From Actinomadura alba (lineage in GTDB: Bacteria > Actinomycetota > Actinomycetes > Streptosporangiales > Streptosporangiaceae): DNA of 64,000 nucleotides. A model generated the notes under the pieces. It searched no databases. It was not told the DNA's origin and saw only the letters and a program-made list of their open reading frames with translations. The stretch spans positions 1 to 64,000 of the forward strand of contig NZ_JABVEC010000022.1 of the NCBI RefSeq assembly GCF_014323705.1, given 5' to 3'. Shown piece after piece: positions 16,570 to 24,608 of the stretch. Position 1 is the stretch's first letter. Each line of letters starts with the position of its first letter. Both the position numbers and the translations under genes were made by a program.

Positions 16570-17010
16570 TTACGCCCGGTCCCCCGGTACTCCCCGTCGC
16601 AGCATCGGGATCAGTACGGCGGCGACGGCGAGGTGAATCAAGGACAGCATGGTCTTTGTGCCAGAGGCGGCCCCAACACTGAGAATCGGCACGAAGGAAA
16701 TCAGCAGTACCGAGCCGGCGAGCAAGCTCCAGATGATTCTGGCCCGGCGGATGTACCGCTCCAGTACGGCGAGCGCACCCCAGCCGAGCAGGGACAAGGC
16801 AAGTGTGAAGCCAATGATGAGCGGCAGGCCGACGGTCATTGGTGGTTGCCCGTCGCCCGGCTGGTCGACCCGCAGATCGATGTCCAGGATCTGGGCGGCG
16901 AGCCACAGCAGGCTGGTGGCCAGCACCGCGCCACCGACCGCGAGGGCTCTGAAACGCCGAGTGGTGGTGTTGGTTGTGACGGATCGGTTCGTCTGGGAGG
17001 GAGTGGTCAT
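16570..17010 (-). CDS. DUF6069-family membrane protein
   Basis: A 146-residue protein with a polar Thr-rich N-terminus and four membrane helices: FRALAVGGAVLATSLLWLAA, VGLPLIIGFTLALSLLGWGAL, RIIWSLLAGSVLLISFVPIL, and MLSLIHLAVAAVLIPML. The layout and length match DUF6069, a four-helix actinobacterial family of unknown function that is commonly found next to AraC/TetR regulators and NAD(P)H oxidoreductases. Start 17010 has GGGAG-like sequence upstream in GAAGAGACC. It is separated from the AraC gene by a reductase remnant, and the three together look like a decayed operon. Confidence 0.78.
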   Translation of the reverse strand: MTTPSQTNRSVTTNTTTRRFRALAVGGAVLATSLLWLAAQILDIDLRVDQPGDGQPPMTVGLPLIIGFTLALSLLGWGALAVLERYIRRARIIWSLLAGSVLLISFVPILSVGAASGTKTMLSLIHLAVAAVLIPMLRRGVPGDRA

Positions 17011-17047
17011 GGTCTCTTCCGCTGATGAGGTGTGGTGTCGGAAACGA

Positions 17048-17191
17048 TTACTTGCGGAGTGGCCGCAGCGCCTCGCCCCAGGCGACGACCTGGTCCAGCA
17101 CGGCGGTGGCCGCGTCCTCCTGCTGGGCCGCCGGATTGAGGACGCTGAGGTTCTCGAAGTCGGTGAACAGCGACAGCGCGACCTCTCCTGA
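17048..17191 (-). pseudogene. Remnant of an NAD(P)H-dependent FMN reductase (C-terminal end only)
   Basis: The last ~47 codons of this frame (EVALSLFTDFENLSVLNPAA to WGEALRPLRK) read like the C-terminus of NADPH-dependent FMN reductase-family proteins, where a LSLFTDFEN segment precedes a final helix ending WxxALxxLR. Upstream of about 17191 the frame is unrelated, low-quality sequence running into the AraC promoter, and the flavin-binding core is absent. I infer a deletion that removed most of the gene. The intact gene would have stood between the AraC regulator and DUF6069. Confidence 0.6.
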
Positions 17192-17342
17192 TATGGCAAG
17201 AAGGGGGTCGCACCCTGCAGGAGAGGTGATTACCTCTCTCGCACATGACCGTATGGCGATCAGCGGAGATGCTCCATGCTTTGACATCTTGGATTCATAC
17301 GCCATCGTCTCTGTGGCTGGATGATGGCGATACGCTCCTCTC

Positions 17343-18296
17343 ATGGATGTGCTCAGTGACGTGATCGCGGCCATGCGCGTCGGACGCCCCGCTTCCGCGC
17401 GCGTGCGACGACACGCCCCCTGGGGGCGGCGCTATCCGCCCGTGCCTGGGGCCGCCTTCCATGTGATCCTCCAAGGGGCGTGCTGGCTGCTCCGGCCGGA
17501 CGGCGCCCCCATCGCGCTGGGCCCAGGGGACGTGGTGTTCCTTCCCCGGCCGGCCGATCACGGGCTGGCGGACACGCCCTCCACCCCCTTGACCGAGCCC
17601 TTCTGCGTCCCCGGCGAGGACGGCCTCCACTTCGGGCAACGCGAGGAATTCCCGCCGGACGTGGCGGGACAGGGCTCGGGGGTCCCTAGTGTGACCCTGT
17701 GCGGCGCCTACCAGTTCGACGCCTCCCGGGCGCACCCGCTGCTGAACGACCTTCCCGAGATCGTTCACCTGCCGGCCCGGCTTGGCCACCACCCCGAGCT
17801 TCGCGCCGCCGTCGATCTCCTCGGCGGCGAGCTGGAAAACTCCCGCCTCGGCGCGGACGCCGTCGTGCCCGCCCTCCTCGATGTGCTCCTGCTGTTCATC
17901 CTGCGCGCCTGGTTCGCTGAGCAGCCCGAGCAGCGCACGGCTACCGGATGGGCGGCGGCGCTGGGCGACCCGGCGATCATCGCGGCGCTGAGCGGCATCC
18001 ATCGCGATCCCGCCCGGCAGTGGACGGTCGAGGAACTCGGGGCGCAGGGCGGACTGTCCCGGGCGGCCTTCTCCCGCCGGTTCACCGCACTGATCGGCCA
18101 ACCACCGCTCACCTATCTCACTTGGTGGCGGATGACCACCGCGCTCCGGCTCCTACGCGACTCAGACGCGCCCCTGAACACTGTGGCCCAGCAGATCGGC
18201 TACACCTCGGAGTTCGCCTTCGCCACCGCCTTCAAACGGCAGTACGGGACCGCACCCGGCAAATACCGGCGACAAGCCCGAACAGCGACAACGTAA
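17343..18296 (+). CDS. AraC-family regulator with cupin_6 domain
   Basis: A 317-residue regulator. The N-terminal cupin-type sensor (residues ~1-190; AAFHVILQGACWLLRPDGA, LGPGDVVFLPRPADHGL) is followed by two AraC helix-turn-helix motifs (about 215-315; WTVEELGAQGGLSRAAFSRR and LNTVAQQIGYTSEFAFATAF, ending GTAPGKYRR). No ribosome-binding site is apparent before the ATG; translation may be leaderless. It is divergent from the reductase remnant and DUF6069. In intact loci of this type the regulator controls the adjacent oxidoreductase, so it may now be an orphan or control DUF6069 only. Confidence 0.9.
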   Translation: MDVLSDVIAAMRVGRPASARVRRHAPWGRRYPPVPGAAFHVILQGACWLLRPDGAPIALGPGDVVFLPRPADHGLADTPSTPLTEPFCVPGEDGLHFGQREEFPPDVAGQGSGVPSVTLCGAYQFDASRAHPLLNDLPEIVHLPARLGHHPELRAAVDLLGGELENSRLGADAVVPALLDVLLLFILRAWFAEQPEQRTATGWAAALGDPAIIAALSGIHRDPARQWTVEELGAQGGLSRAAFSRRFTALIGQPPLTYLTWWRMTTALRLLRDSDAPLNTVAQQIGYTSEFAFATAFKRQYGTAPGKYRRQARTATT

Positions 18297-18475
18297 GAGC
18301 GGCGTGACGACCCCCCTGCGCTGGGCGAACCTCACGAGGGGACCGGCGAACCCCACAATGCCCGACAAGGCCGCATCGCAGGCACGCTACGCAAGGATGA
18401 TTCCGTCCGGATTACATGGCTGAACCTCGAGGTCAGCCGGTAGATGGCCCCAGACGACGCCTCGGGGGCGGGAGG

Positions 18476-18491
18476 CGTTTCCGCGGAAACG
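18476..18491. repeat. 16-bp perfect palindrome CGTTTCCGCGGAAACG, copy 1
   Basis: Perfect palindrome in the convergent intergenic region between the AraC and TerC genes. The same 21-bp context (GGAGG before the palindrome) occurs at 43402-43422, and a one-mismatch version occurs at 42631-42646. Confidence 0.7.
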
Positions 18492-18533
18492 TTCTGTCGC
18501 GAATCTAGAATCCAGGCGCCACAAGGGACATCC

Positions 18534-19547
18534 CTAAGAGCGCGCCGTAGGTTGTTCAGTCTTGGCCTGGTGTGCCCGAAGTGAGCCGGCGTGCGCCTTG
18601 GCTGAGGGATCACGCCGCGTCTTGATCAAACTCGCAGCGGTCACGATCACCAACACGATGACGATCACCCCGAGGCTCAGGGGTGTGGGGATCTCGGGGA
18701 CGCGCTCGTCGATGTCGACGTGCGCCCAGTGCAGGATCAGCTTGACCCCGATGAACGCAAGGATCAGTGAGAGGCCGGTGGAGAGGTACACCAGTCGGTC
18801 CAGAAGTCCCTTCACCAGGAAGAAGAGTGCACGCAAGCCGAGCAACGCGAAGGCGTTGGCCGCGAAGACGATATAGGGCTCCTCGGTGACGCCGAAGACC
18901 GCGGGGATGGAGTCGAGTGCGAACAGCAGATCGATCCCGCCGATCGCGAGCAGTACGACGAACAGCGGCGTGACCATTCTGCGGCCCACAACGCGAGTGA
19001 CGAGCTTTCCGCCCACGAAGTCGTCGGTGATCGGAAGGACGCGGCGCGCGGCCTTGACCACGACGTTGTCCTCGACATCGGGGTCCTCGTCACGGTGGCG
19101 GAACAGTTGCACCGCCGTATAGATCAGCAACAGGCCGAACAGGAGGAACGCGAACGAGAACAGCGACAGCAGCGTGGCACCGACTGCGATGAAGATCGCG
19201 CGCATGACCAGCGCGAGCACGATGCCGAACGTCAGGACCTTGTGCTGATGCTCCTCCGGCACGGCGAACGTGGTGATGATGATGACGAAGACGAACAGGT
19301 TGTCGACCGAGAGACTCTTCTCGACGAGGTAACCGGCGAAGTACTCGGTGCCGAACTCACCACCGTGCCGGATCGCGAACCACACGCCGAAGGCGATCGC
19401 CACAAGGATGTAGAACACCGACCACGCGGTGGCCTCGCGGAACCCGACCCGATGCGGACGCGCGGCCGCCAGAATCAGATCCACTGCGAGCAGACAGGCG
19501 ACCAGGCCGACCGTCGCGCCCCACATCAGCCCGCTGACTTCGAGCAC
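18534..19547 (-). CDS. TerC-family integral membrane protein
   Basis: A 337-residue protein with about nine membrane helices. It carries the TerC/Alx family features: ATAWSVFYILVAIAFGVWF at the N-terminal side, the signature EYFAGYLVEKSLSVDNLFVF (residues ~80-99) with conserved acidic residues inside the membrane, and FALDSIPAVFGVTEEPYIVF (residues ~200-219). TerC proteins are implicated in manganese export and co-translocational metalation of exoenzymes, and historically in tellurite resistance. Length and motifs are complete. I looked upstream for a yybP-ykoY manganese riboswitch and did not find a convincing one. Confidence 0.92.
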   Translation of the reverse strand: MLEVSGLMWGATVGLVACLLAVDLILAAARPHRVGFREATAWSVFYILVAIAFGVWFAIRHGGEFGTEYFAGYLVEKSLSVDNLFVFVIIITTFAVPEEHQHKVLTFGIVLALVMRAIFIAVGATLLSLFSFAFLLFGLLLIYTAVQLFRHRDEDPDVEDNVVVKAARRVLPITDDFVGGKLVTRVVGRRMVTPLFVVLLAIGGIDLLFALDSIPAVFGVTEEPYIVFAANAFALLGLRALFFLVKGLLDRLVYLSTGLSLILAFIGVKLILHWAHVDIDERVPEIPTPLSLGVIVIVLVIVTAASLIKTRRDPSAKAHAGSLRAHQAKTEQPTARS

Positions 19548-19818
19548 TGATACCTCCGACTCCGTTTCGGCACGGCTGTGTCAACCGTCGCGATCAACCC
19601 GGATCATCGGTCCAGAGTCATCCATCCCAATGGGGGCAACCGGATGCCAGCGTAGTTGATCTCGTCTAGGTCGTGTCCCGTGGATCTTCGGCTTGTTCTA
19701 GGTCGGTGCGGTGCCGGTCGATGATGTGCCGAACGGGGTCTCGATGCCGATGTTGCAGGGGTCTTCTCTGGTCTTTACCACGACCGTCATGAGGACTCGT
19801 GCTCGGAGAGGTCGGCCA
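19548..19818. other. Intergenic/decayed region, no intact gene
   Basis: About 270 bp upstream of terC plus decayed sequence. Short frames here (for example the minus-strand frame ending at 19698) have no recognisable family. The terC promoter should lie here, but I could not place it. Confidence 0.5.
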
Positions 19819-20064
19819 TCAGCAGCGCGGCCTGATCCAATGAGGGCTCTCCGCGGCCGGTGTCGCGGGGGCCGCGCCGGTCCGGTGGAGTCGCCACAGG
19901 AACAGGCCGCCGGCCTGGTCGCCCGCGGCGGCCAGGCCGAGTCCGGCATCGACGGCCCAGACCGTGCGTCCGGCCGGTTCGTCGCCGCCGATCAGCTCGG
20001 CCAGCGGCACCGGGGCCGGGTCCGTAATGGGCAGGGGATCATCCGAGGCCGTCAGGACGGTCCA
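19819..20064 (-). pseudogene. Possible WD40-repeat gene fragment
   Basis: Directly after (and overlapping the end of) the 336-residue ORF, a second minus-strand frame reads with good coding character. It includes a WD40-like repeat: WTVLTASDD, then TVWAVDAGLGLAAAGDQAGG and LFLWRL. It has no start of its own and stops after ~80 codons. It may be a remnant of a beta-propeller gene, or the true C-terminus of the neighbouring ORF after a frameshift near 20050. Confidence 0.4.
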
Positions 20065-21049
20065 CCGGCTCTGATGGGTCGGACTCTCCGGCCCGGAGCG
20101 ACAGCGGCTCGGGGCCCGCCCGTTCCTGCTCGGCCGCGGGTTCCTCGAGCTGGTCGGTCCAGTCCACGCCGAGCGTGCCGGCGACCCGCTCCAGGGCCGC
20201 GCGGGTACGGGCGTGCACGATGAACGGGAAGTCGCTGAACTCCCGCACGTCGTGATAGATGATCGCGTCCGGTGCGCCGTAGGTGACCGTCTCGGTGCCC
20301 AGTTCCCTCCAGGGCAGCAGACCCAGCTCCGGGAAGGTCCGGCGGACCCGCTCGACGAGCTCCGGCTCCGCCTCGTACAGGTGCACCGACCACCCATAGT
20401 GCGCGGGCAGCCGTTCCACGGCGAGCTGCAGGAAGAACTCCGTGACCGATCGGGACTGCGTCACCCAGCCGTCCTCGATGCTGACCAGCACCTTCGGGTC
20501 GGCGAGCGCGGATTCCGCGGCGAGGTAGCCCCACTCGTTGCAGTACTGGTACTCGGCCTTGAACACGCAGACGCGGCGTTCATCACCGGGCCCGGCGAGC
20601 GGGCTGTCCTCGGGAATTCCGTCCGCGACGCCGTAGCCGGTCGGGTCCGGCCGGACCGTGGGCGGCCACTCCGGGTTGGTCCAGTAGAGGGAAGGCCGGT
20701 GGGTGAAGGAGTTGAAAGGCAGATCCCACCACTCGTCCAGCGCCCTGGGGATCGGGAGCGTCATGTCGACCGCGGCGAAGCGGTCGTCCTCCTCGCCGGT
20801 CGCCGCGGCCTTGAGCCGCCGCAGATACGCCTTGTGCTCGTCCTCGGACCAGCGTGGCCAGACCGGTCCACCGTCGGGCGTCTCGTATCCCCATTCCTCC
20901 TGGAACTCGCGCAGTAGCGTCCAGCGCGGGCTGGTGTCCGCCAAGTGCTCGGCGAACTCCTCCGGGGATGTGCGTTCGCGTACGTCCCAGCGGGGCATCA
21001 CCCGTCGCAGCCGTTCCGCGAATCGCCCGTAGTCGATGATCTCGGTCAT
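20039..21049 (-). CDS. Hypothetical protein, unknown family
   Basis: A 336-residue soluble, acidic protein rich in Trp, Tyr and charged residues, with no signal peptide or membrane segment. The visible order is an N-terminal helical part (YGRFAERLRRVMPRWDVRER), a central Trp-rich part (WWDLPFNSFTHRPSLYWTNP), and a C-terminal alpha/beta part (FSDFPFIVHARTRAALERVA). I do not recognise a family; the style is reminiscent of SUKH/SMI1-like or immunity-type proteins but is not diagnostic. The last ~45 residues are Glu/Pro-rich, and a WD40-like fragment follows in another frame, so the annotated C-terminus may be the product of a frameshift. Confidence 0.65.
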   Translation of the reverse strand: MTEIIDYGRFAERLRRVMPRWDVRERTSPEEFAEHLADTSPRWTLLREFQEEWGYETPDGGPVWPRWSEDEHKAYLRRLKAAATGEEDDRFAAVDMTLPIPRALDEWWDLPFNSFTHRPSLYWTNPEWPPTVRPDPTGYGVADGIPEDSPLAGPGDERRVCVFKAEYQYCNEWGYLAAESALADPKVLVSIEDGWVTQSRSVTEFFLQLAVERLPAHYGWSVHLYEAEPELVERVRRTFPELGLLPWRELGTETVTYGAPDAIIYHDVREFSDFPFIVHARTRAALERVAGTLGVDWTDQLEEPAAEQERAGPEPLSLRAGESDPSEPVDRPDGLG

Positions 21050-21107
21050 GGAGGAGATCGTATGGTGCAGATCACGAACTGGACGTCCAGGACGCCCGGC
21101 TGGACCC

Positions 21108-22130
21108 CTACCGCGACCACGTCGAGCTGCGCTGAGCCCGCCCCTGGCGGTTGGGGACGACGCGCCACCAGGTGAGGCAGCGCCATACCCATTCCATGGG
21201 GCCGTGCTGGAAACGGCGCAGCCAGAACGTGCCGAAGACGGCCTGCGCGGTGAGGACGGCGATGCCGAGGGCCATCACGGTTCCGTACCGCGGGTCGTGT
21301 TCGAGCCGCAGTACCTGATCCGCGGCGACCACCAGAAGCGTGGCCGTCAGGTAGTTGGTGAGCGCCATCCGGCCGAGCGGCTCCAGTACCGCCGACAGCG
21401 GCCGCCGCATGGCCGTGCGCAGCAGCGCCAGCAGGCCTGAGGTGTACGCGGCGGCCGTCACCACGCCGGCGGTCGCGGCGAGCGGGGAGCCGGACGGCTC
21501 GGTGCCCGAGCGGACCTGCCAGGTGTTCAACGCGGTGGCGAGCACCGTGCTGACACCGAACACCAGGGTGAGCGCGCGACCGCGCCGGTCCAGGCCGCGG
21601 TGCAGGTCGTACTGGGCGGCGGCCATGCCGAGCAGAAAGAGGCCCGGGATGAGCCGCGCACCGCCGCCCTGGACGAGGAGCGCGTAGACCGTCGCGGCGA
21701 CCCCCGCGGTCAGCGTCGCCCACGGGGGCAGGAACGACGCCGGAAGCAGGACGGCGATGCCGACGATGGCGTAGACCAGCAGTACCTCACGCGGCTGGAG
21801 CGTCTGGTGGACCAGGCCGATGGGGATCAGAAAGCCGAACCGGGTCAGCAGCGCGAGCCTCGGCCGGTCGGTGCGGCCCGCCGCGGCCCGCAGGAAGAGC
21901 GCGGCGCTCAGCCCGAAGAGCAGCGAGAAGACCGGAAAGAACCGCTGGTGGAGCAGGGTCTCGTACGCGTGGTGGCGGAGCGAGGACGCCGCCCCCGAGC
22001 CGGTGGGCATCCCGGTGATCCCCACGATGTTGACGAACAGGATGCCGCACAGCGCGAGTCCCCGGACCGCGTCGATGTCGCGGACGCGCCCATCCCGCGC
22101 CGTGTCCGTCGGCTCCCGCGTCGTCCTCAT
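21108..22130 (-). CDS. DUF418-family (YeiB-like) membrane protein
   Basis: A 340-residue integral membrane protein with eight or more helices. The N-terminal signature RDIDAVRGLALCGILFVNIVG (residues ~14-34) and the C-terminal DUF418 signature PLGRMALTNYLTATLLVV followed by GPMEWVWRCLTW near the end are complete. The start at 22130 is supported by GGGAGAGG two bases upstream; the 28 codons before it lack a binding site. DUF418 proteins are predicted transporters or acyltransferase-like membrane enzymes; none is firmly assigned. It is divergent from the uridine-kinase-like gene, 59 bp away. Confidence 0.88.
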   Translation of the reverse strand: MRTTREPTDTARDGRVRDIDAVRGLALCGILFVNIVGITGMPTGSGAASSLRHHAYETLLHQRFFPVFSLLFGLSAALFLRAAAGRTDRPRLALLTRFGFLIPIGLVHQTLQPREVLLVYAIVGIAVLLPASFLPPWATLTAGVAATVYALLVQGGGARLIPGLFLLGMAAAQYDLHRGLDRRGRALTLVFGVSTVLATALNTWQVRSGTEPSGSPLAATAGVVTAAAYTSGLLALLRTAMRRPLSAVLEPLGRMALTNYLTATLLVVAADQVLRLEHDPRYGTVMALGIAVLTAQAVFGTFWLRRFQHGPMEWVWRCLTWWRVVPNRQGRAQRSSTWSR

Positions 22131-22189
22131 CGCCTCTCCCGCCGGGCACCGCCGTACGCTCCCACGCCGGCTTCGGTGAGGATGTGTGA

Positions 22190-22819
22190 GTGCGGATACG
22201 GCCGATCTCCCCATCGCTGCTGGTCGACGAGCTCGCGGACCGGATCGCCCGGACGCCCCGGTCGTCCTGGGCGCGGGTGGCTGTCGACGGCGCGCCGGCG
22301 GCGGAGCCGGGTGGGCTCGCGGATGCGCTGGTGGGCCCCTTGCGCCTGCGCGGCCGTGAGGTTCTCCGGGTGTCCGCCGACGACTTCCTGCGCGCCGCGT
22401 CGCTTCGCTTGGAGTACGGGCGGACGGACCCGGACGCGCTCTATACCGGCTGGCTCGACGCCGGAGCGCTGGTGCGGGAGGTTCTCGGCCCGCTGGAACC
22501 CGGCGGCTCGGGCCGGGTGCTGCCGTCGCTGTGGGACAGTGTCGCCGATCGGGCCACCCGCGCTCCGTACGTCACCCTGTCGCCGGGCGGGGTGCTGCTG
22601 CTCGACGGGGCCCTGCTGCTGGGCCGCGGGCTGCCGCTCGACTTCGCCGTACATCTGTGGCTCTCGCCGGGGGCACTGCTCCGTAGGACCCCCGACGAGC
22701 TGCGGTGGACGCTGCCGGCGTACGAGCGGTACGAGCGGGAGACCGGGCCCGCGCAGGTGGCGGATGCCGTCGTGCGCGTCGACGACCCCAGGCATCCGGC
22801 GCTGGCCGAGGAGCCATGA
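22190..22819 (+). CDS. Uridine-kinase-like protein lacking the Walker A lysine
   Basis: A 209-residue protein starting at GTG. The fold order is that of uridine/phosphoribulokinase-type P-loop kinases: VAVDGAPAAEPGGLADAL (residues ~30-47) in the P-loop position, VLRVSADDFLRAASLRLEYG (substrate/base Asp), WDSVADRATRAPY, and VLLLDGALLLGRGLP (Walker B-like strand). In active kinases the first segment is GxxGxGKS/T. Here the glycines and the Lys-Ser/Thr are replaced by Ala-Pro-Ala-Ala-Glu-Pro, so normal ATP binding is unlikely. I recall close relatives with the same change in other actinomycetes, so this seems to be a conserved degenerate subfamily and not a damaged gene. Function unknown. Confidence 0.72.
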   Translation: MRIRPISPSLLVDELADRIARTPRSSWARVAVDGAPAAEPGGLADALVGPLRLRGREVLRVSADDFLRAASLRLEYGRTDPDALYTGWLDAGALVREVLGPLEPGGSGRVLPSLWDSVADRATRAPYVTLSPGGVLLLDGALLLGRGLPLDFAVHLWLSPGALLRRTPDELRWTLPAYERYERETGPAQVADAVVRVDDPRHPALAEEP

Positions 22820-22846
22820 CGAGCGATCGGGGATCGCCACGCCGCC

Positions 22847-22908
22847 CACGCCCGGCCGGTCAGCCGACGATGCCTTCCACGCCCGGCCGGTCAGCCGACG
22901 ATGCCTTC
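22847..22908. repeat. Perfect tandem duplication, 2 x 31 bp
   Basis: Two exact 31-bp copies (22847-22877 and 22878-22908) at the 3' end of the VWA gene. The second copy holds the last codons and stop of that gene (reading AEGIVG-stop on the minus strand), and the first copy lies just beyond the stop. Looks like a slippage duplication. Confidence 0.9.
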
Positions 22909-23598
22909 GGCGCGTGCGACGGCGAGCCACTGCGGAAATTCGCCCATGAGCCGCCCGTAGAACTCGGCGTCGCCGATCGCGCGCGGATCCTGGCCGGCCT
23001 CGACGAAACCGGCGTTGTCGACGGCACGCTTCTGCGGGACCGCGAGCTCGTCGAGCTTGCGAAGGAAGGTGAACTCGTCGTCCCCGAATCCGACGAACTG
23101 CCAGAAGATCGGCAGCTTGGCGGCATCGCAGAGGATCCTCTCCGCGGCGCTGCGCGAGTTCGGTGATCCGTCGGTCTGGAAGATGACGAAGGCCGGATCG
23201 GTGGCGCCGGACGCCGCGTAGTGGTCGATGACCCTCTGCATCGCCGCGGCGTAGTTGGTCGTGCCCATGTGCTTGAGACGCTTGTGCTCCCGGTTCACGC
23301 GGCCCTCGTAGTCGGTGAGACCCACGTCGACGGGCGGGTGCGCGACGGTGTCGAAGAAGATCACGGGTACCACGCCGTCGTCGTCCAGGTTCGCCGCGAG
23401 GGCGAGGGCCTGTTCGGCCAGGTGCTGCACGGTGCCGTCCTTGTAGTACCGGCGCATCGAGCCGGACCGGTCCAGCACCAGGTAGACGGCGGCGCGCTCG
23501 GCATCAAGCCCGTGCTTGCTCAGGTTGACCTTGGCGGCCTTGTACAGGTCGACCAGGCCGGGCGCGGAGGACTGGACCTTCTCCAGATTGACGGGCAT
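22891..23598 (-). CDS. VWA-domain protein (TerY/TerF-like)
   Basis: A 235-residue cytoplasmic protein with one von Willebrand factor A domain. The MIDAS is intact: DRSGSM (DxSxS, residues ~46-51), Thr in GTTNYAAA (about 124), and Asp in FQTDGSPN (about 148). The N-terminal VNLEKVQSSAPGLVDLYKAAKVNL and the C-terminal FWQFVGFGDDEFTFLRKLD are characteristic of the VWA proteins of tellurium-resistance-type (TerD/TerY) clusters, which bind Ca2+ or Mg2+. A TerC gene lies ~3.4 kb away but not in an operon with it. Start 23598 is chosen for GGAG nearby and family fit; Met codons at 23613 and 23643 are alternatives. Confidence 0.88.
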   Translation of the reverse strand: MPVNLEKVQSSAPGLVDLYKAAKVNLSKHGLDAERAAVYLVLDRSGSMRRYYKDGTVQHLAEQALALAANLDDDGVVPVIFFDTVAHPPVDVGLTDYEGRVNREHKRLKHMGTTNYAAAMQRVIDHYAASGATDPAFVIFQTDGSPNSRSAAERILCDAAKLPIFWQFVGFGDDEFTFLRKLDELAVPQKRAVDNAGFVEAGQDPRAIGDAEFYGRLMGEFPQWLAVARAEGIVG

Positions 23599-23746
23599 CG
23601 AACCGAACTCCATGATCTGCGGGGTGGGGGAGGGGCAGATCACCCCATCGTCTTACCGCAGGGCCGCTGAAGTGGGCGAAACAGCTGATGTGCTCGATGT
23701 CGGACAGCGTCGGGTGCGCGGGCGTCCAGGTCCCACCGCGGCCCGG

Positions 23747-24523
23747 TCACGGCATCGCGGCGGCGCGTAGAAACGCCTCCGCGAAGATCTCGCATGTCTC
23801 GTCCACTGGAGGCAGTTCCGGGCCCAGCGCCGCATCGAGCGTGGGGCGCAGCAGCATGTGCGCTGCGATCGGGCCGAGCAACAGCTGTACGAGCAGCGGG
23901 AACGGCAGCGGGCGCAGGCGGCCGGCCGCCACCTGGGCGATGAGCAGTGCTCGCAGGCTGGTCACCATCCGGGGGAGGGTCGCCTGCATCATCCGGCTCG
24001 CCGGGCCGCCGGGCCGGCCGAAGAGGTCCGCGAAGACCGCCGGCAGCACGCGGGGTTCCTGCCCGAACGCCGCGACCATCGCACGGTAGATCGCCCGGAC
24101 CGTGTCTTCGACGTCGCTCGGCGGGTCGGCGGCCAGGGCCTCCAGGTCGGGCACCGGGCCGAAGCGGTCGAAGACGGCGGCGAGCAGGCCGTCCCGGCCC
24201 TCGAACACCACATGCAGGCTGGGCAGCGAGCATTGGGCCGCGTCGGCCACGGCGTCCAGGGTGATCGCGCCGAGCCCCTGATCGGCGATGAGCCGGGCGG
24301 CCGCGGTGATCGCCCGTTCCCGTACCGGCGGCCGCCCGCCGGGGTCGACGCCCGCCTGCCGTACGGCCTCGTCCAGGGCGGCCCGGGTGCCGCCCAGTCG
24401 TCGCAGCAGGGTGCTGCGGGAGATGCCCGCGGCGGTCGCGATCGCCGTCAGCGGAACCTCGGCCACGTCCTGGCCGCGCTCTCGGGCGGCGGACAGCGCG
24501 GCCGCCACCAGATCGTTCTCCAT
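23747..24523 (-). CDS. TetR-family regulator with two apparent HTH domains
   Basis: A 258-residue regulator. Residues ~60-115 are a standard TetR DNA-binding domain (RERAITAAARLIADQGLGAI, then LDAVADAAQCSLPSLHVVFEG). Residues ~1-50 form a second, shorter helix-turn-helix-like unit (VPLTAIATAAGISRSTLLRR). A TetR ligand-binding domain (about 125-255) follows. It is divergent from the FAD monooxygenase gene with an 85-bp shared promoter region holding a GGTACC-flanked inverted repeat, so it is the probable repressor of that enzyme. The start at 24523 is internal to a slightly longer frame (Met at 24532). Confidence 0.85.
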   Translation of the reverse strand: MENDLVAAALSAARERGQDVAEVPLTAIATAAGISRSTLLRRLGGTRAALDEAVRQAGVDPGGRPPVRERAITAAARLIADQGLGAITLDAVADAAQCSLPSLHVVFEGRDGLLAAVFDRFGPVPDLEALAADPPSDVEDTVRAIYRAMVAAFGQEPRVLPAVFADLFGRPGGPASRMMQATLPRMVTSLRALLIAQVAAGRLRPLPFPLLVQLLLGPIAAHMLLRPTLDAALGPELPPVDETCEIFAEAFLRAAAMP

Positions 24524-24532
24524 GCCGCACAT

Positions 24533-24567
24533 GGTACCGATATTTATCTGACATCGTATGAGGTACC
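24533..24567. promoter_or_regulatory. Candidate TetR operator between divergent genes
   Basis: GGTACCGATA (24533-24542) and TATGAGGTACC (24557-24567) form a near-inverted repeat in an AT-rich patch between the TetR start (24523) and the monooxygenase start (24609). The arms match except for a two-base insertion or mismatch, so this is only a candidate. Confidence 0.4.
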
Positions 24568-24608
24568 GTCTCTATAAGAGTGTCATCGCTCGTTCCAAGG
24601 GAGGATTC

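Noticed and set aside
18476..18491. Interpretation of the GTTTCCGCGGAAAC palindrome as parS
   Set aside because: The outer arms match parS but the central ACGT is replaced by CGCG, and the copies are not clustered near replication genes in this window.
19548..19700. yybP-ykoY manganese riboswitch upstream of terC
   Set aside because: TerC genes often have one, but I could not find the conserved paired core in the upstream strand.
19690..19818. Possible transposase end near a conserved-looking frame
   Set aside because: No terminal inverted repeats, target duplication or DDE motif could be seen, so no mobile element is called.
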